Below are positions 1 to 5,631 of a stretch of DNA of 8,152 nucleotides, piece after piece. Source of the stretch: Chloroflexota bacterium (GTDB taxonomy: Bacteria; Chloroflexota; Limnocylindria; Limnocylindrales; CSP1-4). Under the pieces are notes generated by a model. That model searched no databases. It was not told the DNA's origin and saw only the letters and a list, made by a program, of their open reading frames with translations. A program made the translations under genes and the position numbers. Every line of letters starts with the position of its first letter. Position 1 is the stretch's first letter. The stretch covers positions 1 through 8,152 of the forward strand of contig JAJYXX010000323.1 in assembly GCA_021801545.1 (NCBI GenBank), read 5' to 3'.

Positions 1-187
1 GCACGTAGGCGATCGCGTGGTGGAGCGCGACCCAGCGCGAGGGCGGTGCCCCGTCCGAGCTCGCGGCGACCGCGACGGCGGTCAGCTGCCCGACGTAGGC
101 CGGCACGAGCGGCAGGACGCACGGGGAGAGGAAGCTGATGACGCCGGCGGCGACGGCCACGAGGATCGTCAGGTCGGTGCCGCTCAT
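1..187 (-). CDS. CcdA-like cytochrome c biogenesis / thiol-disulfide transmembrane protein (N-terminal part)
   Basis: Only the first 62 codons are in the window; the gene runs off the left edge. The reverse strand reads MSGTDLTILVAVAAGVISFL followed by SPCVLPLVPAYVGQLT. The sequence SFLSPCVLPLVPAY is the signature of the first transmembrane helix of CcdA/DsbD-type proteins. Its cysteine belongs to the pair that relays electrons from cytoplasmic thioredoxin across the membrane to extracytoplasmic thiol-disulfide partners. The ATG (187-185) overlaps the stop codon of the upstream DUF836 gene in an ATGA arrangement, which points to translational coupling in one operon. The family call is firm; the second cysteine and remaining helices lie outside the window, so subfamily and substrate cannot be judged. 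Confidence 0.88.
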   Translation of the reverse strand, partial: MSGTDLTILVAVAAGVISFLSPCVLPLVPAYVGQLTAVAVAASSDGAPPSRWVALHHAIAYV

Positions 188-501
188 CGCCCCGCTCCAG
201 GGGCGGGGGCGCGGTCGAGAACGCGCTCGAGGAGCGCCCGGATCTGGGCGGCGCTCGTGGCGAGCTCCAGCCGGCGCTCCCCGAGCTCGACGACCGGGAT
301 CGTCAGGAGGTAGGCGCGCTCCCACTCCGGGTCGCTCGTGATGTCGCGCTCCACGATCGGCGGGGCCGCCAGGCCGGCCGCCGCGCGTCCGGCGAGCAGG
401 TCGTCGATGATCTCGCGGGTCTCGTCGCACAGCCCGCAACCGGGTCGCCCGTACAGGACGAGAGCGGGAAGGGAAGCGGGCGGACCCGACGTCTGGTTCA
501 T
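184..501 (-). CDS. Glutaredoxin-like thiol-disulfide protein (DUF836 family)
   Basis: A small protein of about 105 residues with a thioredoxin fold. It begins MNQTSGPPASLPALVLYGRP and continues with CGLC, a CxxC redox motif placed right after the first beta strand as in glutaredoxins. A TIPVVEL segment follows, supplying the cis-proline loop, and a C-terminal helix (about ATSAAQIRALLERVL) closes the fold. This layout fits the DUF836/glutaredoxin-like family. Three in-frame ATGs exist (525, 513, 501). I chose 501 because the conserved fold starts shortly after it and GGGA lies just upstream. The stop overlaps the start of the CcdA-like gene, so the two probably act together in thiol-disulfide exchange; that functional link is inference. 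Confidence 0.82.
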   Translation of the reverse strand: MNQTSGPPASLPALVLYGRPGCGLCDETREIIDDLLAGRAAAGLAAPPIVERDITSDPEWERAYLLTIPVVELGERRLELATSAAQIRALLERVLDRAPAPGAGR

Positions 502-566
502 CGCGTCCCGCATTCTACCGGGCATCGCGTGCGGGCCCCGGCGAACCGGTCCGTCGGTCGGCGCTG

Positions 567-572
567 TAGGAT
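567..572 (+). promoter_or_regulatory. Possible -10 box for tRNA-Arg
   Basis: TAGGAT lies nine bases before the first base of the tRNA, a suitable place for a -10 element with a very short leader. No convincing -35 hexamer is visible 17 bases upstream. Support is positional plus a partial match only. Confidence 0.3.
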
Positions 573-580
573 CTTTCTAC

Positions 581-656
581 GCCCCCGTAGCTCAGTGGAC
601 AGAGCGAGGCCGTCCTAAGGCCTGCGTCGGCGGTTCGAGTCCGTCCGGGGGCGCCA
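581..656 (+). tRNA. tRNA-Arg (anticodon CCT)
   Basis: A complete cloverleaf can be folded by eye. The acceptor stem is GCCCCCG/CGGGGGC and the D stem is GCTC/GAGC. The anticodon stem is AGGCC/GGCCT around loop GTCCTAA, giving U33 and anticodon CCT. The variable loop is GCGTC, and the T arm GGCGG-TTCGAGT-CCGTC has one G-U pair. The discriminator base is G and CCA is encoded at 654-656. The anticodon reads AGG, an arginine codon. The 3' end of this gene (639-656) is repeated exactly at 3920-3937, which suggests it is the integration site of the neighbouring element; if so, the 3' end seen here may have been supplied by that element. Confidence 0.96.
639..656 (+). repeat. Attachment-site repeat, tRNA-proximal copy (attL-like)
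   Basis: GTCCGTCCGGGGGCGCCA, the last 18 bases of tRNA-Arg including part of the T arm, the acceptor 3' strand and CCA, is identical to 3920-3937. Identity stops right after CCA (T here, G there) and one base before the repeat (A against C). A direct repeat of a tRNA 3' end bracketing a recombinase remnant is the classic mark of tRNA-targeted integration. Confidence 0.75.
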
Positions 657-1761
657 TAAGCAAAGCGGGCGCCGGCGCGAAGAACGGCAGCGCCGGCAGG
701 CACGAGCTCGATCGCGTCGACGCCTCGATCAGCCGTCTGGACCTTCGCGACGAGCATCCGGACGAGGGCCATGAGCTGCTCCGGCGAGGCCGAGTCGATC
801 GCTCGATCGATCGAGCTGACGAGCCGGGCTGCGTCGTCGAAGGCGATGACCTTGCCGTCGGACGCGGGAAGACCGGCGAGCTCGGATCGCGTGTCGGTCA
901 CCTTCGCACGGTATTCGGGTTCCTCGATGTCGCCCACTCGAACTGGGCTTTGAGCCGGGACAGGCGTCTCTCGAGCCGGGCGCGGCGCTCGTCCGCCGTC
1001 CCTCTGGACGGGAGCGCCAGATGCCGTCGCAGCTCCTCACGGGCGCGCTGCACCGCGGACGGCGGGAGCGGGAGCTCCTGTAGCTTCGAGAGAACGTCGC
1101 CCTCGGCGTCGGCCGCGAGGATCGCTGGCGCATCGCAGCGGCGACACAGGTAGTAGCGCCACTCGAGTCCGCGGGAGCTCCGCGTCTGGCCGTGGAGCCT
1201 CGCGCCGCACGCGCACTCGATCAAGCCCGAGAACAGGTAGACGCGGTGCTTCGAGGACCGTCGCACGGTGCCCGACGAGCGAGCCTCGATCGCCTTGCGA
1301 CCGGCTGCCCACGTCGCGAGATCGATGATCGCCGGATGGCGGCCCGGCCGTTCCTCGGCGCCCTGCCGGTAGACGACGTAGCCGAGATAGAACCGACCGC
1401 GGCGGACGATGTCCTTCACGGCGTCGCGCGTCCATGGTGCGTCGACGCGTCGGCGGACGCCGTCGTGCTGGAGCCCGCGCGCGATGTCGTCGGTCGACTT
1501 CGTGGCGAGCTCCCGCCAGACTCGGCGAACGACCTCGGCCTCCGCCTCGACGATCTCGAGCGTCCGAGGCTTGACGATCCGGCCGAGCTCGTCGCGGACG
1601 GTCCGATAGCCGAATGGATCGGCGCCGCGGTGCCCGCCGGCCTCGAAGATCGTCCGCGTGAGCCCGACCATCCGCTCGGAGTCGAGGTCGCGCTGATACT
1701 GTGCCGCGAGGCAGAGCTGTCCGAACATGAACCGCCCGGCCGCGCCGTCCCACTGCGAGTT
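657..1761 (-). pseudogene. Large serine recombinase, N-terminally truncated and frameshifted
   Basis: The open part from ATG 1728 to about 935 encodes the C-terminal portion of a large serine recombinase. Numbering from that ATG, GQLCLAAQYQRDLDSERM is the end of the resolvase core and its long helix. Residues about 33-150 form a recombinase domain (DPFGY, EAEVVRRVW, WTRDAVKDIV, HPAIID). Residues 160-198 form a zinc ribbon with C172, C174, C195 and C198, followed by a coiled-coil region. Recognisable sequence continues upstream to about 1761 (SGTAAGRF), but the catalytic domain of roughly 130 residues with the active serine is absent; a TAG at 1802-1804 in the same frame ends the neighbouring gene instead. 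Near 933-937 the frame breaks: FEW is followed in another frame by GDIEEPEYRAK, the expected continuation, consistent with loss of one G in a G run. The tail then runs without a stop into the antisense of the tRNA. Confidence 0.85.
671..697 (+). terminator. Hairpin just downstream of tRNA-Arg
   Basis: GCCGGCGC and GCGCCGGC form a perfect 8-bp stem around an 11-base loop, 14 bases past the tRNA CCA. It could end the tRNA transcript or the convergent recombinase transcript. No T run follows, and such GC-rich dyads arise easily in this composition, so the assignment is tentative. Confidence 0.3.
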
Positions 1762-1801
1762 CGGCTGTCGCCAGGGCGCGGCCGGCCCTCAGGCGCAGTG
1801 C

Positions 1802-2131
1802 CTACGGAACCGCCACCGGGGTTGGGCTAGCAGCGGAGGCCTTTCCTGATACCGCCATCAGCATGCCCAAGACGCCTGCTACCACCAGCGCGACGACGAT
1901 GACAAGGAGTCCGGCGAGGATCGCGAACTCGTAGGGTATCGTCGAGACACTCGCCGCTCGGGCCTCGCGTCGCCCGCGGACACCGAGAAGCAGGAGCAGT
2001 GGCCCGCCCACGAGCCCGCTGAACGGAACGGCTGCCGTCAGGACCACGAGCACGAGAGTCGCCACCAACACCGCGGCTGGCGTGAGCGATCCCGATCTAA
2101 CGGGGCTCTGCTCGAATGGCGTCTCGCTCAT
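1802..2131 (-). CDS. Small integral membrane protein of unknown function
   Basis: A 109-residue protein without recognisable family. A polar N-terminus (about 1-19) is followed by a hydrophobic stretch at about 20-36, a second at 38-51 (GLVGGPLLLLLGV), a short basic loop (RGRREAR) and a long hydrophobic helix at about 68-95. The Pro/Ala/Ser-rich tail ends TPVAVP. By the positive-inside rule the RGRREAR loop is probably cytoplasmic. The ATG lies three bases after the stop of the secreted-protein gene (TAG-AAG-ATG), so the two are almost certainly co-transcribed and probably translationally coupled. It may anchor, export or process its partner, but nothing in the sequence proves this. Confidence 0.7.
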   Translation of the reverse strand: MSETPFEQSPVRSGSLTPAAVLVATLVLVVLTAAVPFSGLVGGPLLLLLGVRGRREARAASVSTIPYEFAILAGLLVIVVALVVAGVLGMLMAVSGKASAASPTPVAVP

Positions 2132-2134
2132 CTT

Positions 2135-2743
2135 CTAGCTCCCGCCGCCGCTTCCCGAGAGCCCGCCATTCGCCGTGACGGTCATGTCGAGCCACGGGTA
2201 TCCGTGCTGAACCGGATAGACGACGTCCAGTTGGAAGTGGGCCTGGGAGTAGGCACGGAATGACCACTGCCCGACGCCACCCCACGTCGGATCCTGGATG
2301 GTCGTCCCGCTCCACCCGAAGATGTAGACCTCGACCCAGCGGATTCGCGTCGCGCTCGTGATGGTGGACCCGTTTCCGCACCAGTCGATCCGCTGCTTCA
2401 ACGACCAGAGTTCCCATCCGAGGGAGTTGTATCCCGACCGGCCCCACGTCACTGTCCAGCAGCCACTGGCGGTGATTGAGAGGGTCCCACTCGGGGATCC
2501 CACTGGGGAGGGCGCCGGCGTGTCGTTGATGATCTCGACGACCTGCAACTGAGCGAGCACCTTGCGCTGCTGAGCAGGCGATAGATCGTTGAAGGCGGCC
2601 GCCGCGTCGGGCGCAGCGGCGAGGCCGCTGATCAACTCACCAGCCGATGGCTCTCCCGCGGCGACACCGGAAGGCAGTACCATGGCCGCGGCGAGCACGA
2701 GGACCACCACGAAATGGACCATCCGAAGACGTGTCGTAAGCAT
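2135..2743 (-). CDS. Secreted protein of unknown function (actinobacterial-type exported protein)
   Basis: A 202-residue protein with a clear signal peptide: basic start MLTTRLRM, hydrophobic core at about 9-23, and a likely cleavage site after GVAA near residue 29. A helical, Ala/Gln-rich segment (about 33-72, including LSPAQQRKVLAQLQVVE) and a Pro/Ser linker (75-86) lead to a Trp-rich domain (about 88-190). That domain has two cysteines (C95 in GCWTVTW, C122 in IDWCGNGS), which could form a disulfide, and blocks such as GGVGQWSFRAYSQAHF and YPWLDMTVTANGG. The WCxNGSxIT and GGVG...SFRA..Q.HF patterns recall conserved secreted hypothetical proteins of high-GC Gram-positive bacteria; that is from memory. 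The C-terminus is Gly/Ser-rich. The ATG at 2743 is supported by AAAGGGG eight bases upstream. It is the first gene of the two-gene operon and diverges from the LuxR-type gene. Confidence 0.75.
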   Translation of the reverse strand: MLTTRLRMVHFVVVLVLAAAMVLPSGVAAGEPSAGELISGLAAAPDAAAAFNDLSPAQQRKVLAQLQVVEIINDTPAPSPVGSPSGTLSITASGCWTVTWGRSGYNSLGWELWSLKQRIDWCGNGSTITSATRIRWVEVYIFGWSGTTIQDPTWGGVGQWSFRAYSQAHFQLDVVYPVQHGYPWLDMTVTANGGLSGSGGGS

Positions 2744-2950
2744 TAGTCACGCCCCTTTCTGAGGTGTGCGCAGACGCGCGCACGTGACGGCACAGGGGAC
2801 GCACGAGAACAGGTCTGAAGACCCCGACTACACCCCCCTTCGGCACTCGATGCTCTTCCGCGCACTCGGCAGCCTCAGGATCGCTCGGCCCTATGGGAAT
2901 GGGAATCCGCGATACCGATGAACCCTTGTCAGCGAAACCGGTGATTTGGG
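2744..2950. promoter_or_regulatory. Divergent intergenic region with dyads
   Basis: These 207 bases separate the minus-strand secreted-protein operon from the plus-strand LuxR-type gene and must hold both promoters. Visible dyads are GGTCT-GA-AGACC (2812-2823), an imperfect GTGTGCG...CGCGCAC pair (2764-2782), and a GGGAAT tandem pair near 2895-2906. No convincing -35/-10 pair can be picked by eye on either strand. One dyad may be the binding site of the adjacent regulator, which is inference from position. Confidence 0.4.
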
Positions 2951-3454
2951 TTGTCTGATCTGCCTGATCGCCCGCGCCATCGATCCGGAAGACTCCTCGA
3001 CCTCTTGGTTCTGACCTCCGCCGAGCGCGATGTCGTGCGTCTTGCCCTCACCGGACTCTCAGTGCGTGAGATCGCCGAGCAGCTCGTCGTCGGTGAGTCC
3101 ACGGTTCACACGCATCTCACCCACGTCTACAGAAAGCTGGGGGTGCGAGGCAGGCTCGATCTGCTGGCGCTGCGGCCGAGTGACGAGGACGCTGAACGGG
3201 AGGTCACATCGCCGCCAACCAGGGACACGAGGGGCTTCGAGGTCGGAGTAGGCGTCGCTGCAATCGCTCTCGTAGTCGCAGTCTTTGTGCCGGTGACAGC
3301 CTTCGCGTTAGCGCCAGCACTCCTCGCCGCCGCCCTGATTGCGGCCCGGAGGATGTCGCCCCGCCTCGAGGGCGCGAGGATCCCACTACTCCTGGGCGGT
3401 CTCGTCTGCCTACTCTTTGCCCTGGGAGGTCTCCTCCTCGTCCGGCCCGCCTGA
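2951..3454 (+). CDS. LuxR-family transcriptional regulator with C-terminal membrane segments
   Basis: A 167-residue protein. Residues 21-73 form a GerE/LuxR-type helix-turn-helix: LTSAERDVVRLALTGLSVRE, then IAEQLVVGESTVHTHLTHVY and RKLGV, with recognition helix ESTVHTHLTHVYRKLG. There is no N-terminal receiver or sensor domain. After a polar linker (75-95) come three hydrophobic stretches (about 97-119, 119-133 and 144-164), so the DNA-binding domain is probably tethered to the membrane. The TTG start at 2951 is the first possible start after an in-frame TGA at 2942-2944; GGTGA lies six bases upstream. Its divergent placement beside the secreted/membrane protein operon suggests that it controls that operon, possibly in response to an envelope signal; this is inference. 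Confidence 0.85.
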   Translation: MSDLPDRPRHRSGRLLDLLVLTSAERDVVRLALTGLSVREIAEQLVVGESTVHTHLTHVYRKLGVRGRLDLLALRPSDEDAEREVTSPPTRDTRGFEVGVGVAAIALVVAVFVPVTAFALAPALLAAALIAARRMSPRLEGARIPLLLGGLVCLLFALGGLLLVRPA

Positions 3455-3491
3455 TCCGTTGAATCGTCCCCCTCCAGCGCTCGGCGCGTAG

Positions 3492-3723
3492 CGTAACCGG
3501 TGCGGTCTCGAGAATGCGATCCACCGTCGTGGAGACGTCTCCGACCTCGTAGTGGAGCTCAACCTACTCCGGAACCGGATCGCTCACCATCAGTCCATCC
3601 TTGAGCGGGACCACGCCGCTGATCACGGGACGATCATCGACCTCCTCGGGTGGATCTCGCCTCACGCGGCGGGGATGGTGTCAACTGCCGGACGTGTGCC
3701 GAAGATCATCGCCGGCCGTCCGT
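3492..3723 (+). pseudogene. C-terminal fragment of an Abi-like (HEPN-type) abortive-infection protein
   Basis: The frame open after a TAG at 3489-3491 reads through VVELNLLRNRIAHHQSILER, then DHAADHGTIIDLLGWIS and RVPKIIAGRP. LRNRIAHH-(E/Q)-xI, followed by a GWIS block and an SRVPxLLxxRP-like end, is the C-terminal pattern of Abi-like proteins (AbiD/F relatives). R-N-x-x-x-H matches the HEPN RNase motif. Only about 77 residues are present; the N-terminal two thirds are missing and the adjacent LuxR-type gene occupies that space. After GRP the frame stays open but becomes compositionally random, so the original stop appears lost. A GTG at 3552 could start a peptide, but it would begin inside the domain, so I call it a remnant. 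It lies at the distal edge of the island. Confidence 0.6.
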
Positions 3724-3919
3724 TCCTGAGACCACCGACCCGGGCCGGTCAGGCCGCGGAGCGCGCGGGTTGCGCGCCGAGGCTCGGCAGTCGGCGGCCG
3801 GACGTGGCGCTTCTCGCTTCAGCCGACGAGCGGAACCGAGGACGACGTCTCCGAAGCCGGCACGGTCAGCGAGGCATACCAGCCGAGTGGATCAGCCGCT
3901 TTGCCTACTGCGCCCGCGC
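3724..3919. other. Non-coding stretch before the distal repeat
   Basis: Together with 3455-3491, this is the part of the 3455-3965 gap that holds no recognisable gene. Frames are open on both strands because of high GC, but none shows family motifs. A short minus-strand frame ending at 3819 reads AADPLGWYASLTVPASE near its end and could be the tail of a lost gene; I do not recognise it. Confidence 0.4.
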
Positions 3920-3937
3920 GTCCGTCCGGGGGCGCCA
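3920..3937 (+). repeat. Attachment-site repeat, distal copy (attR-like)
   Basis: GTCCGTCCGGGGGCGCCA, identical over 18 bases to the 3' end of tRNA-Arg at 639-656. No tRNA body precedes it, so it is a bare tRNA 3' end, as expected where an element has displaced the original end of the gene. A weak dyad follows at once (AGGAC at 3937-3941 and GTCCT at 3953-3957), which may be the original tRNA terminator. Confidence 0.75.
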
Positions 3938-3965
3938 GGACCGGGCTGCGCCGTCCTGGGCCGAC

Positions 3966-4550
3966 TCAGCGGCCGATCTGGGCGCGCATCGCCTGGACCG
4001 CGGCGAAGTGGTCGGTGAACTCGCTCCGGAGCGCCGTGATCTGGTCGGCCGTGAGGTCGAGCTCATTGGCAATCTCCGCGAGCACGGCGCTCTCCCCGGC
4101 CGAGATCGAGTCGCCGGCCGCCACGATGAAGCAGCAGCGCATCAGGGCGACGCGCTCCTCCTCGGTCGCGAGCTGGCGGAACTCCCTGGTGACGAGGAAG
4201 TCCTCGGTGCCGCCGCGGAGGCGAGCCTGGGTCTTGGCGATCTCGACGACGATGACCGCCTGCGCCTCGTTCAGGCCGCCGTGCTCCATGACGATCTGCT
4301 CCATCGCCCCGGTCTCGACGGCGCTGATATCGAGATCGGCGGCGGCGGCCCGGCCGAGGATGTAGGCGAACCCGGCCAGGTAGCGCGCCTCGTCGGGCGG
4401 CATCGCCTCGAGGCTGGCGACGATGCGGCGCACGGTCTCGGTCTCGCCGTTCGCCGCCGCCGGACGCGCCGACGCGGTCGCCGAACCTGCGTTCGGGTCC
4501 GCGTTCACGGAGCCGGCGGACTCGCCGCCGAAGAGTCGTCGCAGGAACAT
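3966..4550 (-). CDS. TerB-like (tellurite-resistance TerB family) protein
   Basis: A 194-residue protein. It starts MFLRRLFGGE, followed by a low-complexity Ala/Asn/Ser linker to about residue 35 and an all-helical acidic region to the end. Blocks such as YLAGFAYILGRAAAADLDIS, AVETGAMEQIVMEHGGL and FIVAAGDSISAGESAVLAEI match the repeated helix pattern of the TerB/DjlA-N fold, in which an acidic D-x-x-I-S-x-x-E motif occurs twice and can bind metal ions. Family proteins occur in stress and metal-response settings, but no other ter gene is present, so a role in tellurite resistance should not be assumed. The ATG at 4550 has AGGGAG about ten bases upstream. It is divergent from the glycosyltransferase-like gene. 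In the ancestral arrangement it would lie directly downstream of tRNA-Arg, in convergent orientation. Confidence 0.78.
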   Translation of the reverse strand: MFLRRLFGGESAGSVNADPNAGSATASARPAAANGETETVRRIVASLEAMPPDEARYLAGFAYILGRAAAADLDISAVETGAMEQIVMEHGGLNEAQAVIVVEIAKTQARLRGGTEDFLVTREFRQLATEEERVALMRCCFIVAAGDSISAGESAVLAEIANELDLTADQITALRSEFTDHFAAVQAMRAQIGR

Positions 4551-4619
4551 GACCCGGTGTCTCCCTCGCGTGTCGCCGGAACCCTGCCTGGCCGGAGTGG
4601 CGTCGGCGCTCGAGGTGAA

Positions 4620-4644
4620 GGATAGCCGGGCGGCCCGCTATCCT
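4620..4644 (+). promoter_or_regulatory. Dyad overlapping a possible -10 box before the glycosyltransferase-like gene
   Basis: GGATAGC and GCTATCC pair as a 7-bp stem that continues, after one bulged C, with GGG/CCC around loop CGG. The right arm overlaps TATCCT (4639-4644), a TANNNT-type -10 box ending six bases before the GTG at 4651. That spacing would start transcription at or next to the start codon (a leaderless mRNA), with the dyad as a possible operator. No good -35 is visible. Confidence 0.4.
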
Positions 4645-4650
4645 TGGCCG

Positions 4651-5631
4651 GTGACCTCCCGCCCGATCCCCGCCGCCGTGCTCGACGCTGCCCATGCCCG
4701 CCGCCTCGCCCGCCAGGCGGGCGACTGGGAGGAGGCCGACCGGTTGCGGGCGCTGATCGAGGCGGCCGGCTGGAAGGTGATCGACCACGGGGTCGATTTC
4801 GCCCTCCGCCCGGCCCACCCGTCGGACGTCATTACCGAGCACGGGGTCCGGTACGGTGCGAGCGAGCGGGTCCCCGCCCGCCTGGATGAACCGGCCGACA
4901 GGCTCGCCACGGTCATCGCCCGGGCCACGGACCACCCGACCGAGCTCGCCCGCCTGCTCAACGGGCTGCGCCGGACGGCCCCGGCCGGCACACAGGTCAT
5001 CGTCGTCGCAGATGCCCCGTCGGACGTCCAGGCGGCGGCACTGAAGGACCCCGCCGGCCCGGCCGCGACGCCGATCGCCGGCGCGCCGGTCGAGGTCGTC
5101 TGGATGGCAAGCCGGGTCGGCCAGGCGGCGGCCCTGAACGCCGGCATCCGTCGGGCGGTCGGGGGCGTCGTCATCGTCCTCGACGAGAGCGTCGAGCTGC
5201 TCGGCGACACCGTCTCGCCGCTCGTGAGAGTGCTCGAGGATCCGTCCGTGGCGGTCGCCGGAGGGTGGGGGAGCATGAGCCGCGATGCCCGCCGGTTCAC
5301 GGCGGCGGAACCGGGCGATGTCGACGTGATCGACGGCGCGTGCCTTGCCTTCCGCCGCGCCGACTACACCGCCCGGGGACCGCTCGACGAGCACTTCCGC
5401 CAGCCCCGAGGTCTCGACGCCTGGTGGAGCCTCGTCCTGCGCGACGAGGGACCGGAGCGACCACCACGACGGGCGGTCTGCCTTGCCGACCTGCCAATCA
5501 CGCGTCGCGAACCGGGCGCCGGCGCACCGGTCGGTCCCGACGAGGCTCGCGAGGTGAAGCGCAACAGCTACCGGGTGAGCGATCGGTTCGGCGGTCGCCG
5601 TGACCTACTGTCCGGAGCGGGGCGGTCCTGA
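4651..5631 (+). CDS. Glycosyltransferase-like protein with an N-terminal cysteinyl-tRNA-synthetase-type tail domain
   Basis: A 326-residue protein from GTG 4651. Residues about 14-56 (AHARRLARQAGDWEEADRLR...AAGWKVIDHGVDFALRP) copy the pattern at the C-terminus of cysteinyl-tRNA synthetases (AR...DW..AD.LR..L...G..V.D). No synthetase catalytic domain is present. Residues about 85-290 resemble a family-2 glycosyltransferase: a strand-rich start (TQVIVVADAP), NAGIRRAVGGVVIVLDESVE with D178 at the DxD-like position, WGSMSRDARRF, a VDVIDGACLAFRR acceptor-side block, GPLDEHFR and AWWSLVLRDEG. The tail KRNSYRVSDRFGGRRDLL is basic. Whether it is active is uncertain because the metal-binding motif is LDES and not a classic DxD. 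The frame is open for 76 more codons upstream, but these overlap the TerB-like gene antisense and carry no domain, so GTG 4651 is preferred. No signal peptide is seen, so it should be cytoplasmic. Confidence 0.72.
   Translation: MTSRPIPAAVLDAAHARRLARQAGDWEEADRLRALIEAAGWKVIDHGVDFALRPAHPSDVITEHGVRYGASERVPARLDEPADRLATVIARATDHPTELARLLNGLRRTAPAGTQVIVVADAPSDVQAAALKDPAGPAATPIAGAPVEVVWMASRVGQAAALNAGIRRAVGGVVIVLDESVELLGDTVSPLVRVLEDPSVAVAGGWGSMSRDARRFTAAEPGDVDVIDGACLAFRRADYTARGPLDEHFRQPRGLDAWWSLVLRDEGPERPPRRAVCLADLPITRREPGAGAPVGPDEAREVKRNSYRVSDRFGGRRDLLSGAGRS

Larger units (their letters stand above)
639..3937. mobile_element. Small decayed integrated element (mini genomic island) at tRNA-Arg
   Basis: A 3.3-kb segment is bounded by the 18-bp perfect repeat of the tRNA-Arg 3' end. 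Next to the tRNA lies a degraded large serine recombinase oriented toward it, the usual layout for an integrase beside its attachment site. Cargo consists of a secreted protein, a small membrane protein, a LuxR-type regulator with a membrane tail, and an Abi-like fragment beside the distal repeat. Genes outside the repeats (CcdA/DUF836, TerB-like) look like ordinary chromosomal genes. The recombinase is broken, so the element should be unable to mobilise itself. Serine integrases use tRNA genes less often than tyrosine integrases, so the recombinase could be a passenger and not the enzyme that made this junction. Confidence 0.65.

Noticed and set aside
515..937. A minus-strand reading frame of 140 codons, ending in APGRTRTADAGLR-like sequence
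   Set aside because: Its last third is the antisense of tRNA-Arg (a well-known artefact) and its first two thirds are the frameshifted tail of the recombinase, so it is not an independent gene.
338..1153. Long plus-strand frame across DUF836, tRNA and recombinase
   Set aside because: It is antisense to recognised coding sequence, runs through the tRNA and shows no family motifs; high GC keeps such frames open.
3819..3940. Short minus-strand frame containing AADPLGWYASLTVPASE
   Set aside because: The composition looks protein-like, but it is short, has no recognised family or clear start and runs over the att repeat; I noted it in the intergenic entry only.
3552..4625. Plus-strand frame of 357 codons
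   Set aside because: Only its first about 57 codons (the Abi-like remnant) look like protein. The rest is antisense to the TerB-like gene and of random composition.
4423..4650. Extended N-terminus for the glycosyltransferase-like gene
   Set aside because: The extra 76 codons overlap the TerB-like gene antisense and carry no domain; the CysRS-like tail begins right after GTG 4651.
4063..5394. Minus-strand frame of 443 codons
   Set aside because: It is an Arg/Gly/Asp-rich shadow of the glycosyltransferase-like gene and of the TerB-like gene in another frame.
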